NCBI GenBank assembly: GCA_047967505.1
Contig: CM106538.1
Direction: 5' to 3' (one strand)
Length of the DNA: 64,000 nucleotides
DNA from: Dipteris shenzhenensis
Taxonomy: Eukaryota > Polypodiophyta > Polypodiopsida > Gleicheniales
Within the stretch, counting starts at the first letter, position 1, and each line of letters opens with the position of its first letter. The notes beneath the pieces are model-generated. The model saw only the letters and a list, made by a program, of their open reading frames with translations, was not told the DNA's origin and made no database searches. Position numbers and translations under genes: made by a program. Shown here piece after piece: positions 26,093 to 39,400 of this stretch.

Positions 26093-27096
26093 ATGTCTTC
26101 GCTCAGCAGAGAGCTCGTCTTCCTTATCCTGCAGTTCCTTGATGAGGAGAAGTTTAAGGAGACGGTGCACAGGTAAGAACGGCATCGCTTCTTTGTTTCA
26201 ATTGTAGCTGCAAATCGGAATTTCCCTTCAGGCGTCATTTTTGCTATCTTGTCAACTTAGGTGGGATGCTACTAACAGAGCCTGATGTCGTAAATGTCCG
26301 TCCCAGGCTTGAGCAAGAATCGGGTTTCTTTTTCAACATGAAATACTTCGAAGATAAGGCACAGGCTGGAGAGTGGGATGAAGTGGAACGCTATCTCTCA
26401 GGATTTACTAAAGTGGATGATAATCGCTACTCCATGAAGATTTTTTTTGAGATTCGAAAGCAGAAATATCTCGAAGCTTTGGACAAGTTCGCAGACTCGA
26501 GCCTTCTGCTAACCTTTTCGCCATCTTTTGATGTTGCAGAGTCATCATTTGTTGCCTAGTCTATCCATGGTTTTCTGATCTTCGGTTCCATGATGCAGAC
26601 AAGATCGAGCAAAGGCAGTAGAGGTTTTGGTGAAAGATTTAAAGGTGTTTTCTGCTTTCAACGAGGAGTTGTACAAGGAGATTACCCAGCTTTTGACCCT
26701 GGACAATTTCAGGCTTGTCTTTAACCTTTTAAGTTTGAGCTGTCAGTTTATTGGGACAGCAAAATTTCTTGGTGCTTACAAGCACCACTGATTGAACGGC
26801 CGCAGGGAGAACGATCAGCTGTCAAAGTATGGCGATACTAAGTCCGCCAGAAATATCATGTTGTTAGAATTGAAGAAACTGATTGAAGCTAATCCTCTTT
26901 TCCGAGATAAGCTGACGCTCCCTATCTTGAAAGCTTCACGACTAAGAACACTAATCAATCAAAGGTATTTGGTGGGTATTTCTTTAGGATTATTGCTTTC
27001 TATCAAATTAACACGATCAAAGAAGCTTGGTCTCTCCAAAGCTAATGGACAATATTGAAATACTATGTTTCGCTTCAAACTGTATCGTCGTATATG

Positions 27097-27140
<44 letters not shown>

Positions 27141-27270
27141 ATTCACACACGCATGCTCGCTCTTGCCCTTGTCTCAAGGGTCTAGAGTCCCTATGTTCCC
27201 CTTGTTCTTATAAATCCCAACTGCTTTGCCACCTTTGATGTACGCCATCTTGTCTTTTTTCATTGCGTTG

Positions 27271-27312
<42 letters not shown>

Positions 27313-27334
27313 GGGCAGAGGAGGGCTGTGTGTA

Positions 27335-27397
<63 letters not shown>

Positions 27398-27426
27398 ACT
27401 TGCCGCGAGCACACACACACACACAC

Positions 27427-27483
<57 letters not shown>

Positions 27484-30400
27484 GCATACAGTGCGCCCCG
27501 CCCCCCCTTTTGCACAACCTCTCTCTCTCTCTCTCTCTCTCTCTTCTTTGTAGACATATTTGTATGTGTGTGCCTGTGCGCAGCCCGATGTATGTATGTG
27601 CATGTGTGTGCGCATGTGCACATGCACGTATGTACCCCTGCCTCGCATGTTCTTTGTGCATGTTTTTGCAACCCGCTCTCCCGCCCTGCCACACATAATC
27701 TTTGTGCATGTTTTTGCTGGCGCTGAACATTATGTTTATGGCTCTTGACAGTTTGAATTGGCAACACCAGCTATGCAAGAATCCCCGGCCGAACCCAGAT
27801 ATTAAAACTCTTTTTATCGATCACTCATGTGGACCACCAAATGGAGCACGTGCACCACCCCCATCCAACAATCCTCTTGTGGGTGGTATCCCAAAGGCAG
27901 GGGCATTTCCTCCCCTTGGAGTGCATGGTGTAGGTGTTATGACCCTAATTTGCTTGTAATGCCTTCGAAAGAAAGTTTATTTTCAATGGTGTAGACAGAA
28001 TGGATCTCTACACAGCTTATTTTAACTGAAATCTATGCTAAGGAGTATGAAGATTGCACTTTGTTCAAAGAATTTTCTGCTGGCAGCCATTTCCACCTGC
28101 AGCTGCTCCCTCTGCTAGCCCACTCGCTGGTTGGATGGCAAATGCCAACCCTCCAGCTCCTTCCCATGCTGTCGTTGCTGCAGGGCCAGCTGTTGTTGCA
28201 TCTTCATTGAATCCAAGTATGAAGTTATTATCGCTGAATCATTTTGTTAATATTTAGGAAGGGTTAAAAGTAATTTTGAGGTTGAGCTTGTTAATCTGCT
28301 CATGTGAAACAGGTACTCTGCTTAAGCACTCCAGAACACCCCCTAATAGTGCACCTGTTGTGGACTATCAATCTGCTGACTCTGAGCATCTTCTGAAGCG
28401 TGTGAGGCCAGCTGGTCAGCCAATGGATGAGGTAATCTTGTTCTGCTTGCAGTTCTGTCTTTGCATCCTATATATGAGGCCCATAGTTTTGCCCTCTGAA
28501 GCAGTGTTGATGCACCCGCTTGTGGGACTTGGGACCAGTCCAAAATTCTATTGTGACCAGTTTTTTGGATGAGGGTGGCAACATAACCATGTCCAGGGTG
28601 CCTTAGACCTTAGTCTAGTTCAAAGAACTTTTAGTAAAACCCCTCTAAAATATTCATTTCTTTCTTGCAGCATGTTGTCAGCTTAAGGGATTGTGATTGT
28701 CTTCAAGCTCATTGGCAATTACCAAATGTGTATGGCTATGTGCATGCGAGAGTGCAAATAATGATTTAGGTGTATGTATGCAAGGGAGTTTGTCTCATGA
28801 AAAAATTGGGTCATTTTCAATAAGTGGTGTTGTTCCGTTCTGATAATCTCCTGACATTTTTATGTTTTGCGCCCTGCAGGTCATGTATCAAGTTTCGGGT
28901 CTCTCACAGGCTGGGTATTCTTCTGATGATCTTCCAAAAGCAGTTGCTAGAATCTTGAATCAGGGTTCTAATGTTATGAGCATGGATTTCCATCCCTTAC
29001 AGCAGACTATTCTACTTGGTTAGTGCTTTTCAATTGCAAGCTTTTTCTATCGTTGCATGCATCATTGTCAAAGTGCGCTTATCTTATTAGTCGGACTCCT
29101 CAACCCGACTGACAGAGGAACTTTGGCCATGTCTACGGTTTCCAAAGGATTTAGATCTATAGGCTCCATGGACCAATACTGTATATGTTGGACATGAACA
29201 TTATCACACCATTGTCTGCATACCTTACCTAAGCGCTCTCATGCCCAACATAATGAGCATGCACTAGGAAGTATGTGTCTCGTCTGATCTTGACACTTCC
29301 TCCTTGGCCTGGTCTGCTTGGTTCCTCCTTTTGCTTTTGCACCTACTTCTTGCAGTCATGTCTAGGCCTGTCGTAGTAGAAACATTCTTTGTCTTCTTCT
29401 GCTTCCACCATCTGAATCCCCCCTCATCTCAAGAATCCATGTCATCATTTCCTTGGGTTCACCCTTATGCTTGCCCGAAGCAAGGGCCTAGAGTCTGTAC
29501 ATGATTATCTTTCCAAACTGAAGGAAAGTCAGGGATCAATTAGCTGCAATTTGTTGGAAGGTGGACAAACAAGCAATGACAATGACCTATTCTGAAGATC
29601 TGTAGGACTTTTGCTACCAGCGTTACAACCATGGAGAGTTCAAAGCTGCTCACCTTTAAAGAGATAGGTACTATGTTGGCACAAGGGAAGTCTCAAACAA
29701 AGACGGACGGCGATGCAAATCTTGACATCCTCGTCCATTAGCAACCAATTTAGGAGGATAAGGGCTTTTGTAGAGTTAGTCGTTTCGTACATGTTCTTCA
29801 CTTGGTCAAAGGTGCGAAGGCTGTCTTTGTAAGCTGGATATGGGGAATCACATACTCTGCCATTGTCCTAAGCTGTCCTTGTTCTCCCAATCTTCAATCT
29901 GGATCTGCTCTGCAGATGTTGTCTTGCTCATGGTATCAATTATGGCCTTCACTGATGTCATCAGTTCCAAATGTCAATTGTAGACCATAGTATAAACAAT
30001 TCTCTCACAAATGCGCAGTACCCACACGTTCGCATACGCCCACATCCACTGCACACATGACAATCCAACTATACAAAAGTCTTCATATAGAGTTTCTGAT
30101 ACAACCCTGAAAGCCTAGCGCTAAGAAGAAGGTTAGTAAAAAAGGACACCATTCTCTTCATCCAAGCTACAGTTTGTTTACAAAGACTAGAGTATTTTAT
30201 TCTAGTCTCTCCCAAATGAGCATTTCCAACCAAAATTTATAGCTGATAAGGCAAGTGCAACATGGCATACCAATAGGCCACAATAGTGTGTGTGCCCATT
30301 AATACATCAACAATATATGTCTACATGAATCTAGACTCAAGTTCAACTATATGCAAGGTTCAAAACCATAAACAATACAATGGCATCTCCATCAACATCA

Positions 30401-33400
30401 TCACAGCCAAACTTAGCTAGGACATATACACATATCCACACACACGATGTCAAAGCCGTCTGGTGGATGTGCTGATATACAACCATCTTTCCGCCCTACA
30501 TAAAATCAAAGCCATTTCCCTCTTTAAAATGTATCCTAGACTTACTGAACTTTCAGACAACTCTCATTGTTTTGCTTGTAGCTCCCACTCTAGGCTTACG
30601 TTTTCGAAACTATCAGCTCTTGCATGTAAGAATCTCCTCTACCATCCTGATTCTACCATCAAAAAGCTCGTGTTGCTTAGCCCTTCCTCACCTCCTAACC
30701 TCCTAAATACAGTATGTACCTCCTAAATTGCACCATTTCCTGAAAACGTCTCTCTTTCTGCCATTTCTTGCTATCTTAGGAAATCTTTCTTCAAATTGCA
30801 GCCTATTCTAGTCTCTAACAGGGGGTTCTTTGGAGATCCTACCCTCGAATGTTCACAAGTTGTTGAGATCTGATCCATGCACTTCAATTGTGCATAGGTT
30901 AAGAGTTTGTAGCAGCAAAAATAAAAAATATCAGTGTTCTACTACTCCCATTTAAAGAAAGCGTCAGTTTCACAATAGTGTGCTGCTAAGTTTCTAGCAT
31001 ACAGTTTTGACCTCTACTTCTGGATATAGAGATTGCTACACATGTGACAAGAGCTGATTGGCCTATTTTGTTGTCAGGAGTCAGCATAAGTGGACTCGTC
31101 GACCTTCTCTAGGGCATGATTGGTCACTTTGAGGCCCTACATTGGCCAGATCTGAAGGGAAAGGAGAGCAGCCAGCCCTCTGTCTATAAAAGAAGCCACA
31201 AGTGGGTCAGTCTCTCAATCCACTCACAGGCTCTACAAAAGCATGTGGCAAGGAGGAGCGGGACCTGCAGATTGAGGAGCAATTCGGCTGTAGTACGTGC
31301 TTAATATTGGATTTTTGGTGCCTATCTTGCAGAGACCATATTTATGTGTGCTCTTATTCTATTACTTGTGTCCACAATTGTGTGGGAGATAAGTATAGTG
31401 TGATGTATCTGGCCTGTTATCTCAGACATGGTATCAGAGCCCAATGGATCTACTTCGTGTGTCTTCCAATTTCTTCAAATCCATGGCTTCACAATTGTCT
31501 ATTCCCAACTTTGGAGAGAATGGAAAAGTAGACAGGAGTATTTACCCCCTTTGAAAGGTGATAATATGGAGCCACCTAGTGGCAAGAAAGATTTGGAAAG
31601 TTATTTTGGGCATGGATCTGAAGCCGGAGGTGCCATATTAGCTAGTCCCTCTAATGGAGCTTATGGCTACAACTGTAGTAAATGACTTTTTTGCACTAAT
31701 TGGTTTGTTTTATAGGATGAGTTTGGACATGTTCCTGCATTCATTTAGGTCAGATTAAATTCTTGTAGGGGATGCCAAAGTTATATTGTTCATCTAGGCT
31801 GAATATGTGTCACATAAAACAATTTCATCCCATTGCCATGTAACTTGCGTAAATGTGCAGCACTAATGAAGAAGTTAATCGAGCAAGAAACTTGGCAAAG
31901 ATGTGTGTCTTAATGCAGCGAGCAATTGAGGAATAAGTGCCTTATCTATAGCTCGTGGGGGGGCAGTCACCTCTAGGCTGACTTCTAGCTCTAGATAGCT
32001 TATTTTTCGTAAGTTGACCCTTGCCAGAGTGCAACCAACATTTGAAGGCTAGCCAATGTAGCTTAGTACCTATTGTATCTTGGAAAATGCTCTTTTTTAA
32101 TGTTTGGTTCCATTGGGCTTGTAAAAACTCTCTTTTCTAGTGCCATTTCCTATGTTCTTTAGTACCAGAGGAAATGCTAAAAATTCCATGTTTGAGTGCA
32201 AGTATGTAGTGCCATCTATTCCATTGCAAGCACGGACTTGAGAGCTATGCTTTTGTTGAACGGAATCTTGAACCTATCCTTGATCTATAAGTGTGTCCTA
32301 GGGAATATCCATCCATAATGCATTGTAACATGCTTTGCTCTATTAGGCCTGTTTTGTCCATGCTAATAAGAGCTCATAATCATGGGTTAATGGAATACAA
32401 TCATGCATGCACTATGTACAGCAGATAACTAGCATGTCCGCTTGCATCCCATAGCTTACTTGCAAATATACATATATTGAGCTAAAAATTAATCTGCTCC
32501 TTCGAATGCCCCCTCCCCTCCCCTGCTCCCGTCTACCCCCCCCTTGCGCTGCGCGGCCCCCTCTCCCCTCCCCCTCCTCTCTCGCTGTCGCCTCCCGCCG
32601 CGCCCCTCCGTCCTCCTCTCTTCCCTCTCCACCCGCCACCCCCCCCCCTCCTCCCCTCTCCGCCCCTCCGTCCTCTCCCCGCCTCCCCCCCCTCACGTTG
32701 CGCTACCACCCCCCGCCCCCTCCTCCCCCTCCCCGTTGCTGCGCAACGCTGCCTCCCCCCTCCCCCTCCTTCCTCGCCTCTCCTCCCCGCCTGCTCTCGT
32801 GCTGCGCTACCACACCCCCTCCCTTTCCCTCCTCTAACCCACCCTGCGCTGCGCTGCCCCCCCCCCTCCCTCCTCCTTCCTTCCCCCTCCGTCACTCGCT
32901 CCCTCTCCACCACCTCTCCCCCCCCGCTTCCCTGTACCTCTCCATCCCTCCCTCTTTCCTCCCCCGCCTCCGTACCACTCCCCCCTCCTTCGTCTCTGCC
33001 ATTTCCTTTTCATTCCCCCGCCTTTGGAGCGTTCGCAGTTTGTCGGTGCGGTATGGCGGCCATGAGTCCGGAACCGGTGGCTCAGACAGACCCCCCCTCC
33101 ATCAGCCTACCGCATAACACTGACAGAGCATCAGGTCTCCTTGGTGAAGCAGGCCGCCACGGACTTCTTCCAAACATCCGTTTATGGGAGAGTCATTGGC
33201 TACGCCCCTTCACGAGCAGACATCAGGGACTGGTTGTAGTCCACCCTCTACCTTGAGGACAGCCACATTGAGGAGGTTGCACTCATGGGACGTGGTATCT
33301 TCTGGCTCAAGCTCTCCTCAGCGCAGGCTACGAGCGATATAGTCAGACGGTCCCCTACTTCTGTGGGTGGGAAGATCATCCTTATGGTCCCATGGTATAG

Positions 33401-36400
33401 GGGTTTCAGTGTAGCGGACTTCGATGCCCGCTTCCGCATTCCTCGCCATCCAGTTACCCTCATTTTCTCAGGCCTTGCAACCGAGCTTCGCCCGATCATC
33501 AAGGACCTGGGGGCGCACTTTGGCTGGCTCATGCAGGACACCTTCGTTGATGCAGCGGCAGCCCAAGGGGCGCCACGTGTCAAAGTGGCAGTCCTAGATC
33601 CGCAGAGTATCCCCTCGGAGTTCGAGATTGAGACGGACTCAGGTGTGGTGACGCAGCGCATTATGGTCACTGGTCGCCCAGATCAGTGTCTGAGATGCCA
33701 CGGCTTCGGACACCAGGCGCGCTCCTGCCCTCGCTTCACGAGGACATAACCTCAGAAGGCCCCCATCCAGGCAACTCAGGATCCCCCCCGCTAGGCATCG
33801 ACACCCCCTCCCAAAGGGGAAGGCTGGACTGAGGTCAAAAGAAAACGGAAAGGAAACAAAACAGGACAAAAAAAGCCTTCCCATCTACAGCAAGAGTCCC
33901 CTGTGGTCACCAATCAGCAGCAGCCCGGTAAGGGGAAGGAGAAAGGGAAGGAGAAGATTAGCCAGTCTCCCTCTCATCCTTCACCCCGCCCCCCCCCCTC
34001 CCCTCTCCTCCTCGGTCCCCCTACCTCCCCCCCCTCCAGGATCCCCCCCCGCACCATTGGTTTCAGCCCCCCTCTCTCCCTCGAGCATGATCCTGAGGGG
34101 AACCCCCCCTCCGCCTGTGCCACCTGCGGCCCCGAAGCCAGCACAGACCTCCCCCGCGCCTATCCCTACTGGCCCGGCGGAGGGGAGAGGCCCTTCCCTG
34201 CAGATGGCCAGCACCACTCCAGCTTGTTCGACAGCCAGCACCCCTCTCTCTGGTTCAGACTCCTCATCCTCATCCCCACACCCAAGGGCTGCTCCTAGAG
34301 CTCCACCTTTGGAGTTTTACCGAGTAGGACCTTGGGATTATTTGGATGCAGCGGGTATTGGCTCCTTCCCTGCATGCCTAGACATCAGCATCTTCTTCCT
34401 CTGGAAGGGGGCGGAGGGTAAGGTGTCCGTCCTTGCCCCCCACGATGGTCCTAGCTATTCCTTCACTATCACCAGTGACGGGAATGAGCAATGGACGAAT
34501 GAAAATGTTTGGGATCGGTAGCAGAGCAGCGGAGCTTCTTCAGCAACAGTGGAAGGAGGGTGACGTTCGTCTGAGATGGCGCCACAACGCCAAACGATTC
34601 CACCTTTTGGTCATTATTCCACCGCCTCTGGAGTGGGTCTACGCGAAAGGGCTCCGCCCGTGGAGGACCTCAGAGGTAGCGGGCTTCTACAGTATTTCCG
34701 TGGCAGAGGCGTCGAGTTGGTTAGAGAGAGCTTACCACCATGGGACGAAGGGCCTCTCCCCTCTATTGAAGGTTTTAGAGGATGGGTCCAATGATCTGGC
34801 CTCTCCTTCGAAACCCTCACAAAAGCGCCTTCATCTGCACACTGGACATCCTCCAACCACCTCGACATCAACCACAAGCAGACAGCTATTTGTGGCCCAG
34901 CTCCCCTCTTCATGAGTATACGCATTATCTCTTGGAACGTCAACGGGTTCCACTCATCGGGAACCCGCGGCCCCAGGAAGATGGTGCTCAGACAGGAGCT
35001 CTAGCCAGCCTTGGTGGGAAGGGTAGATGTGCTCCTATTGCAGGAACACAAGCTTTCGGCTTCTTAGACCAGTAATTGTGGGAAGGTCCTCACAGGACTC
35101 TCCCACACCTACTGGGAACCTTCGATTGGCGAGCAGGGGAGGAGCGGGGGTCTCTGTACCTCCATCGACGCTTCTCTAGTTCAGCATGTGTGTGGTTTTG
35201 GCACCTTGATCCCAGGACGGGCACTTTCGGTGGGCTTGAATATTGAGGGATCCCGCATCGGGGCATCCTCAATATCTATGCCCTGACCGACCTCAGACGG
35301 AGAGCCGCTTTTTGGAGCTCTTTGACAGACTTATTGCCAGAGATGGATTCTTGGATTGTAGGAGGGGACTTCAATAACCTTGAGACCTTAGAGGATCAGC
35401 AGGGACGGGGCCCAGAGTTCCTTGGTATAGCTCAGGCGGAGCAGGCAGATTGGGACTCCTTGTTCGCTGTGGAGGTCGGGACAGCTGGAGGGAGCCCTCC
35501 TTTTGCAGATGGACAGGGAGTCTCGACTTCTGTTGGGATTACAGGAGGGAGGGAGGCAGACTTCTGGAGCAATTGGACCGTTTCTATGTCAGCGATTGGG
35601 CGCTAGGCAGAGGTGGAGAGTCAGGAGTGGTTCCAGGGATGACCCTATCTGACCATGCCCCAGTCATCCTAGTCCTGGACTCAGCCTCTCACTCCTTACC
35701 TCCACGCTCATGCCGGATCCCAGACTCCATCTACTCCAGAGCAGCGGTTCGCAGCAGGATAGTGAACCTGTGGGAGCAGGATTGGGACCCCATGGGGGAT
35801 ATGGCAGCACATGTAGATCAGGCTCTTGCCGAGTCTAGTCTCATGTGTCAGCAGGAGGCGATTCAGGTCAGGCAGCAGTGGTGGGCGAAGGAGAGGAGTC
35901 TCAGACGAGATCTCGCCTCGATACAGCGGATGCAGTAGTCTTCTCCAGGCTCTGAGGAGCTCAGACGGTAGGAGGTTAGAGCCCGAGCCATGCTAGAGGA
36001 GATCACCCAGCGATGCTCAGAGTTCTCGTTTCATGCTTCCAAGTCCTTTTGGGCTAGGAAAGGCGATAAGATGTGAAGAGAGTTCTTTAGGACTTATGGC
36101 TAGAGGTCAGCAGGGGAACAACTCCGATCTCTTAGAGCGCAAGATGGTAGTGTTAGGACAGATCCAGACGAGGTCCGGGACTTGGCGACAGATTTCTACA
36201 GATCCCTGTTCCAACAGGAGCCCCCAGACCCTCGTGCCCACCGTTGCAGGGAGGAGGTGTGGAGGTATACACCGTTGCTCGTGCAGCCTAGCATGAGTGA
36301 TTCTCTTCTCGTCCCTTTCACCGTGGCAGAGATGCAGGATGCGGTGAGCGCTATTGATGGGCATAAATTCCTAGGTGAGGATGGGCTCTCTAGAGCTTTC

Positions 36401-39400
36401 TTCACCACCTTCTAGGAGCAGGTCCACCAGCCCTTGCTCGCAGCCTTCCAGCATATCTTCTCCAGCGGACAGATGCCAGAGAGCCTTGCGACAGGCTTGA
36501 TTTGCCTCATCCCCAAAGGGGGGGACCGTTAGGAGATCAGACAGTGGCGCCCTATCACCCTCCTCCCGACTGCCTACAAAATCCTCACCAAGATGATTAG
36601 TAGCCGCATCCGCCCCCTGCTACATGACTTGATCCATGACACCCAGACTCGTTTTGTCCAAGATCGCAGCATTTTGGACAACATTTTCACATTCTCAGAG
36701 GCGACGGAGTGGGCCCAGCTCAGTGGCCAGCACCTTGCCATACTCCTTCTTGACTTTGAGAAGGCGTACGATAGGGTAGACTGGTCCTTCTTGGAAGGTA
36801 CACTCTCTCGGTTCGGTTTCTCGGATGAGTGGATCAGAGGTATTGCTAGCCTCTACAGGTCGGCCTCCAGCCGGGTTATCATCAGCGGCAGGATGGGGGA
36901 GAGATTCACCCTCGAGCGCTCGATGCGTCAGGGCTGCCCGCTTGTGCCCTACCTCTTCCTGTTTTTTGCGGAGGCCATGACTCACTTCCTACGAGCCCGT
37001 ACCACTGGTCTTCGAGGGATGCGCCTCCCTATTCGGGATGATGCAGAACTTCTGGACTCCGAGTATGCAGACGACACAGCCCTATATGTGCAGGATGATA
37101 TCGAGTCACTGGAGCGAGTGAGACTGTCCTTAGAGGTTTTTTGCCTAGCCGCTGGGATGAAAATCAACTGGCATAAGTCAGTTGGTTTTCTTACGGATCC
37201 GGGAGCCAGCTCACAGTGGGGTATTTTCCTGGGGTTTCGTTGGATCCCTAGAGGGCAGACTACACGTTACCTGGGATTCCAGGTAGGCCTGGATATCACG
37301 CCAGCTCAGCAGTCCACCGCTTGGTACGTGGCCTCTTGTTGGTGTTTCTCGAGATCGTGTGTAGCCCAGCTGAGGAGACTGGTGCGGAACTTCCTTTGGT
37401 CTGGCTCAGATGGTTCCGGCACCACCAGAGCGCGGGTCGCCTGGCAGACGGTCATTCTCCCCCAGAGAGAGGGCGGCCTTGGCATCATAGATCCAGAATT
37501 GCAAAGTCAGGCATTACTTGGCAAGTTAGTCATCCGCGGTCTAACCCCAGGAGGGCAGACGTGGAAGCTCTTACTTCAGCATGGTCTCAGCACGTGTACC
37601 CCCCAGAGAGGGGGTGATTGGCAGCCATCTATCCGGTGGATTTTTACTTCTTCCCCACTGACTCAGCCCTGTTCCCCCTTCCTCCGTAGCCTCGTCTCGG
37701 TCTGGAGGAAGTTGCGACACAGCCTCTCCCAGGTTCCCCCTAGCTACCGAGAGGAGATAGACAGACAGCCCCTGATCTGGAGCAGCTAGGTGACATATGA
37801 TACAGGTCGCCAGCTTGGAGAGAGATCCCATATCCCTTGGGTGCGTGGGCCCACGCGCTCGCTCCGGGTTTGGAGGGACGTCTACAGCCAGCTGAGCCTA
37901 GGCGAGCTGGCAGCAGCAGTAGGTACGGCACACCCCGTGGCATTCCTTTGGTGGTTGCAGGCCTTTTCTCGGACTCCTCGATTCACTTCTTCTCCGTCAC
38001 CGATGATAGCCGTCTCCAGAGCAGAGAGGCCGTGATCGACCCCCAGCTTCCCTGGCAGCGCCTTGGCATCATAGGGCTGCAAGGGAAAATGTGGCATATA
38101 GACCCCCTGATTATGCAGGACCAGGACTGGAGACTGTGGATCTGGGAGGGCTGTTCCTTGACAGAGGTGGAGTGGGACCCAGGGGAGTGGCGCTGGCCAC
38201 CATTGGAGACCTCCGAGAACCCTACCCCCTTCTTCTCTTACAGTGCGCGTACTGGTAGGCGTGCTCTTGGGGCTGTCCAGCGCGGGCTACCCACACAGGC
38301 ACATAGTTGGTATGCCCAAGGGATATCTGTGGTCTTTCTTTGCACATTCTGGAAGACTCTTTGGGCAAGCTGGCGGCCGAGGAAGATCTTTATGTCTACC
38401 ATTGATATATCGTTGCTTCCATTTCAGTTAATATCAGACTGCAAACTGCATAGTTCTTACATAAGACAACTGATCCACTAGGTGCATGACTAATGCGATT
38501 AGGTATTCATAGTACTTGTTGGAAATACCTTCAATTAAACTTACAGCTTCAATTCCTTGAACCCTCATTGGCTTAATGGATGGTTTTTAGAGGATATCCA
38601 GAGATATGTATTAGTATATACAATATGTGAAATGTCCTCTATGTGGATAATATTATATGTTCACATGGCTTTGACATTATACCTATAAAAATTTATCAAC
38701 TCATTGTTAGCATTTGTTAACCCTTGGGCTAAGTATCCTTGCTATGTAATCAAGAGGACATACTTCATTGCATGAATGATGTGTTAATATTCATATCATC
38801 TGAAAGATAAGATGATGTCTTACCTTCAGATTTCCACACACTTAAACATAAAAGTTGTTTTTGTTTTTGTTTGTGTCGGCGTAGATCAACTTTGATACCT
38901 ATGTCAAAGCCACTTATCCTAAACCCTTTGTACAACCCATCCTAGAGTTAACCGGCCCCTGGTTCTGAATGGGCTCTGGGCATACCCATTTTTTGCTTGT
39001 CATTGGTAGTACGTGTCTTTGTTCTGTCCGAGTCGAGTTCCTATCCTTTTCAACATTTTGGCAAAGGAAGCAATTCTTCTAGTCTTCCTAGGGTTGTACT
39101 TTTTTTCTCATTGAGATGGAGCTCATTATTGCTTTATGAGTTAGAAGGCCTTACCCATCCAATAAATTAAATCAATTGAGCCAATCCCACTTAATGGGAG
39201 TTGGATGTTTGGGATAAATCATGCTTGCTAAGCTTGTTCAATGGGAGGAGACTTTTTCCTCTTCCTGCCAATGGGGTAGATTTCTTGCCATTAGAAAAAA
39301 AGGGAGCTCATTTTGGGGCCTTTTAGAAGAGAGAGAAAATAGGCTCTCAACCAATCAGGAGTGGGCCAACGTAACGTTGAAAATTCAACAAAAGAAGATG

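Larger units (their letters stand above)
32506..38480 (+). mobile_element. GC-rich LINE (non-LTR retrotransposon), near full length but dead
   Basis: The element begins with a pyrimidine-rich, C-dominated leader (32506-33050). It continues with ORF1 (DUF4283-like domain plus zinc knuckle), a proline-rich stretch, an APE-type endonuclease, a reverse transcriptase with YADD, and a C-terminal tail to about 38480. Its base composition is far richer in G and C than the AT-rich intron around it. Multiple in-frame stops (mostly TAG) and at least two frameshifts kill it. I could not define target-site duplications or a poly(A) tail. It is in the same orientation as TOPLESS. Confidence 0.85.

Noticed and set aside
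27174-27778. Several ORFs of 120-197 codons on both strands
   Set aside because: They are translated microsatellites (SLSLSL, CVCVCV, HTHTHT runs) in a TOPLESS intron.
32506-33117. Long proline/serine-rich and arginine/glycine-rich ORFs on both strands
   Set aside because: They arise from a C-rich low-complexity leader. No domain, and overlapping frames are open on both strands.
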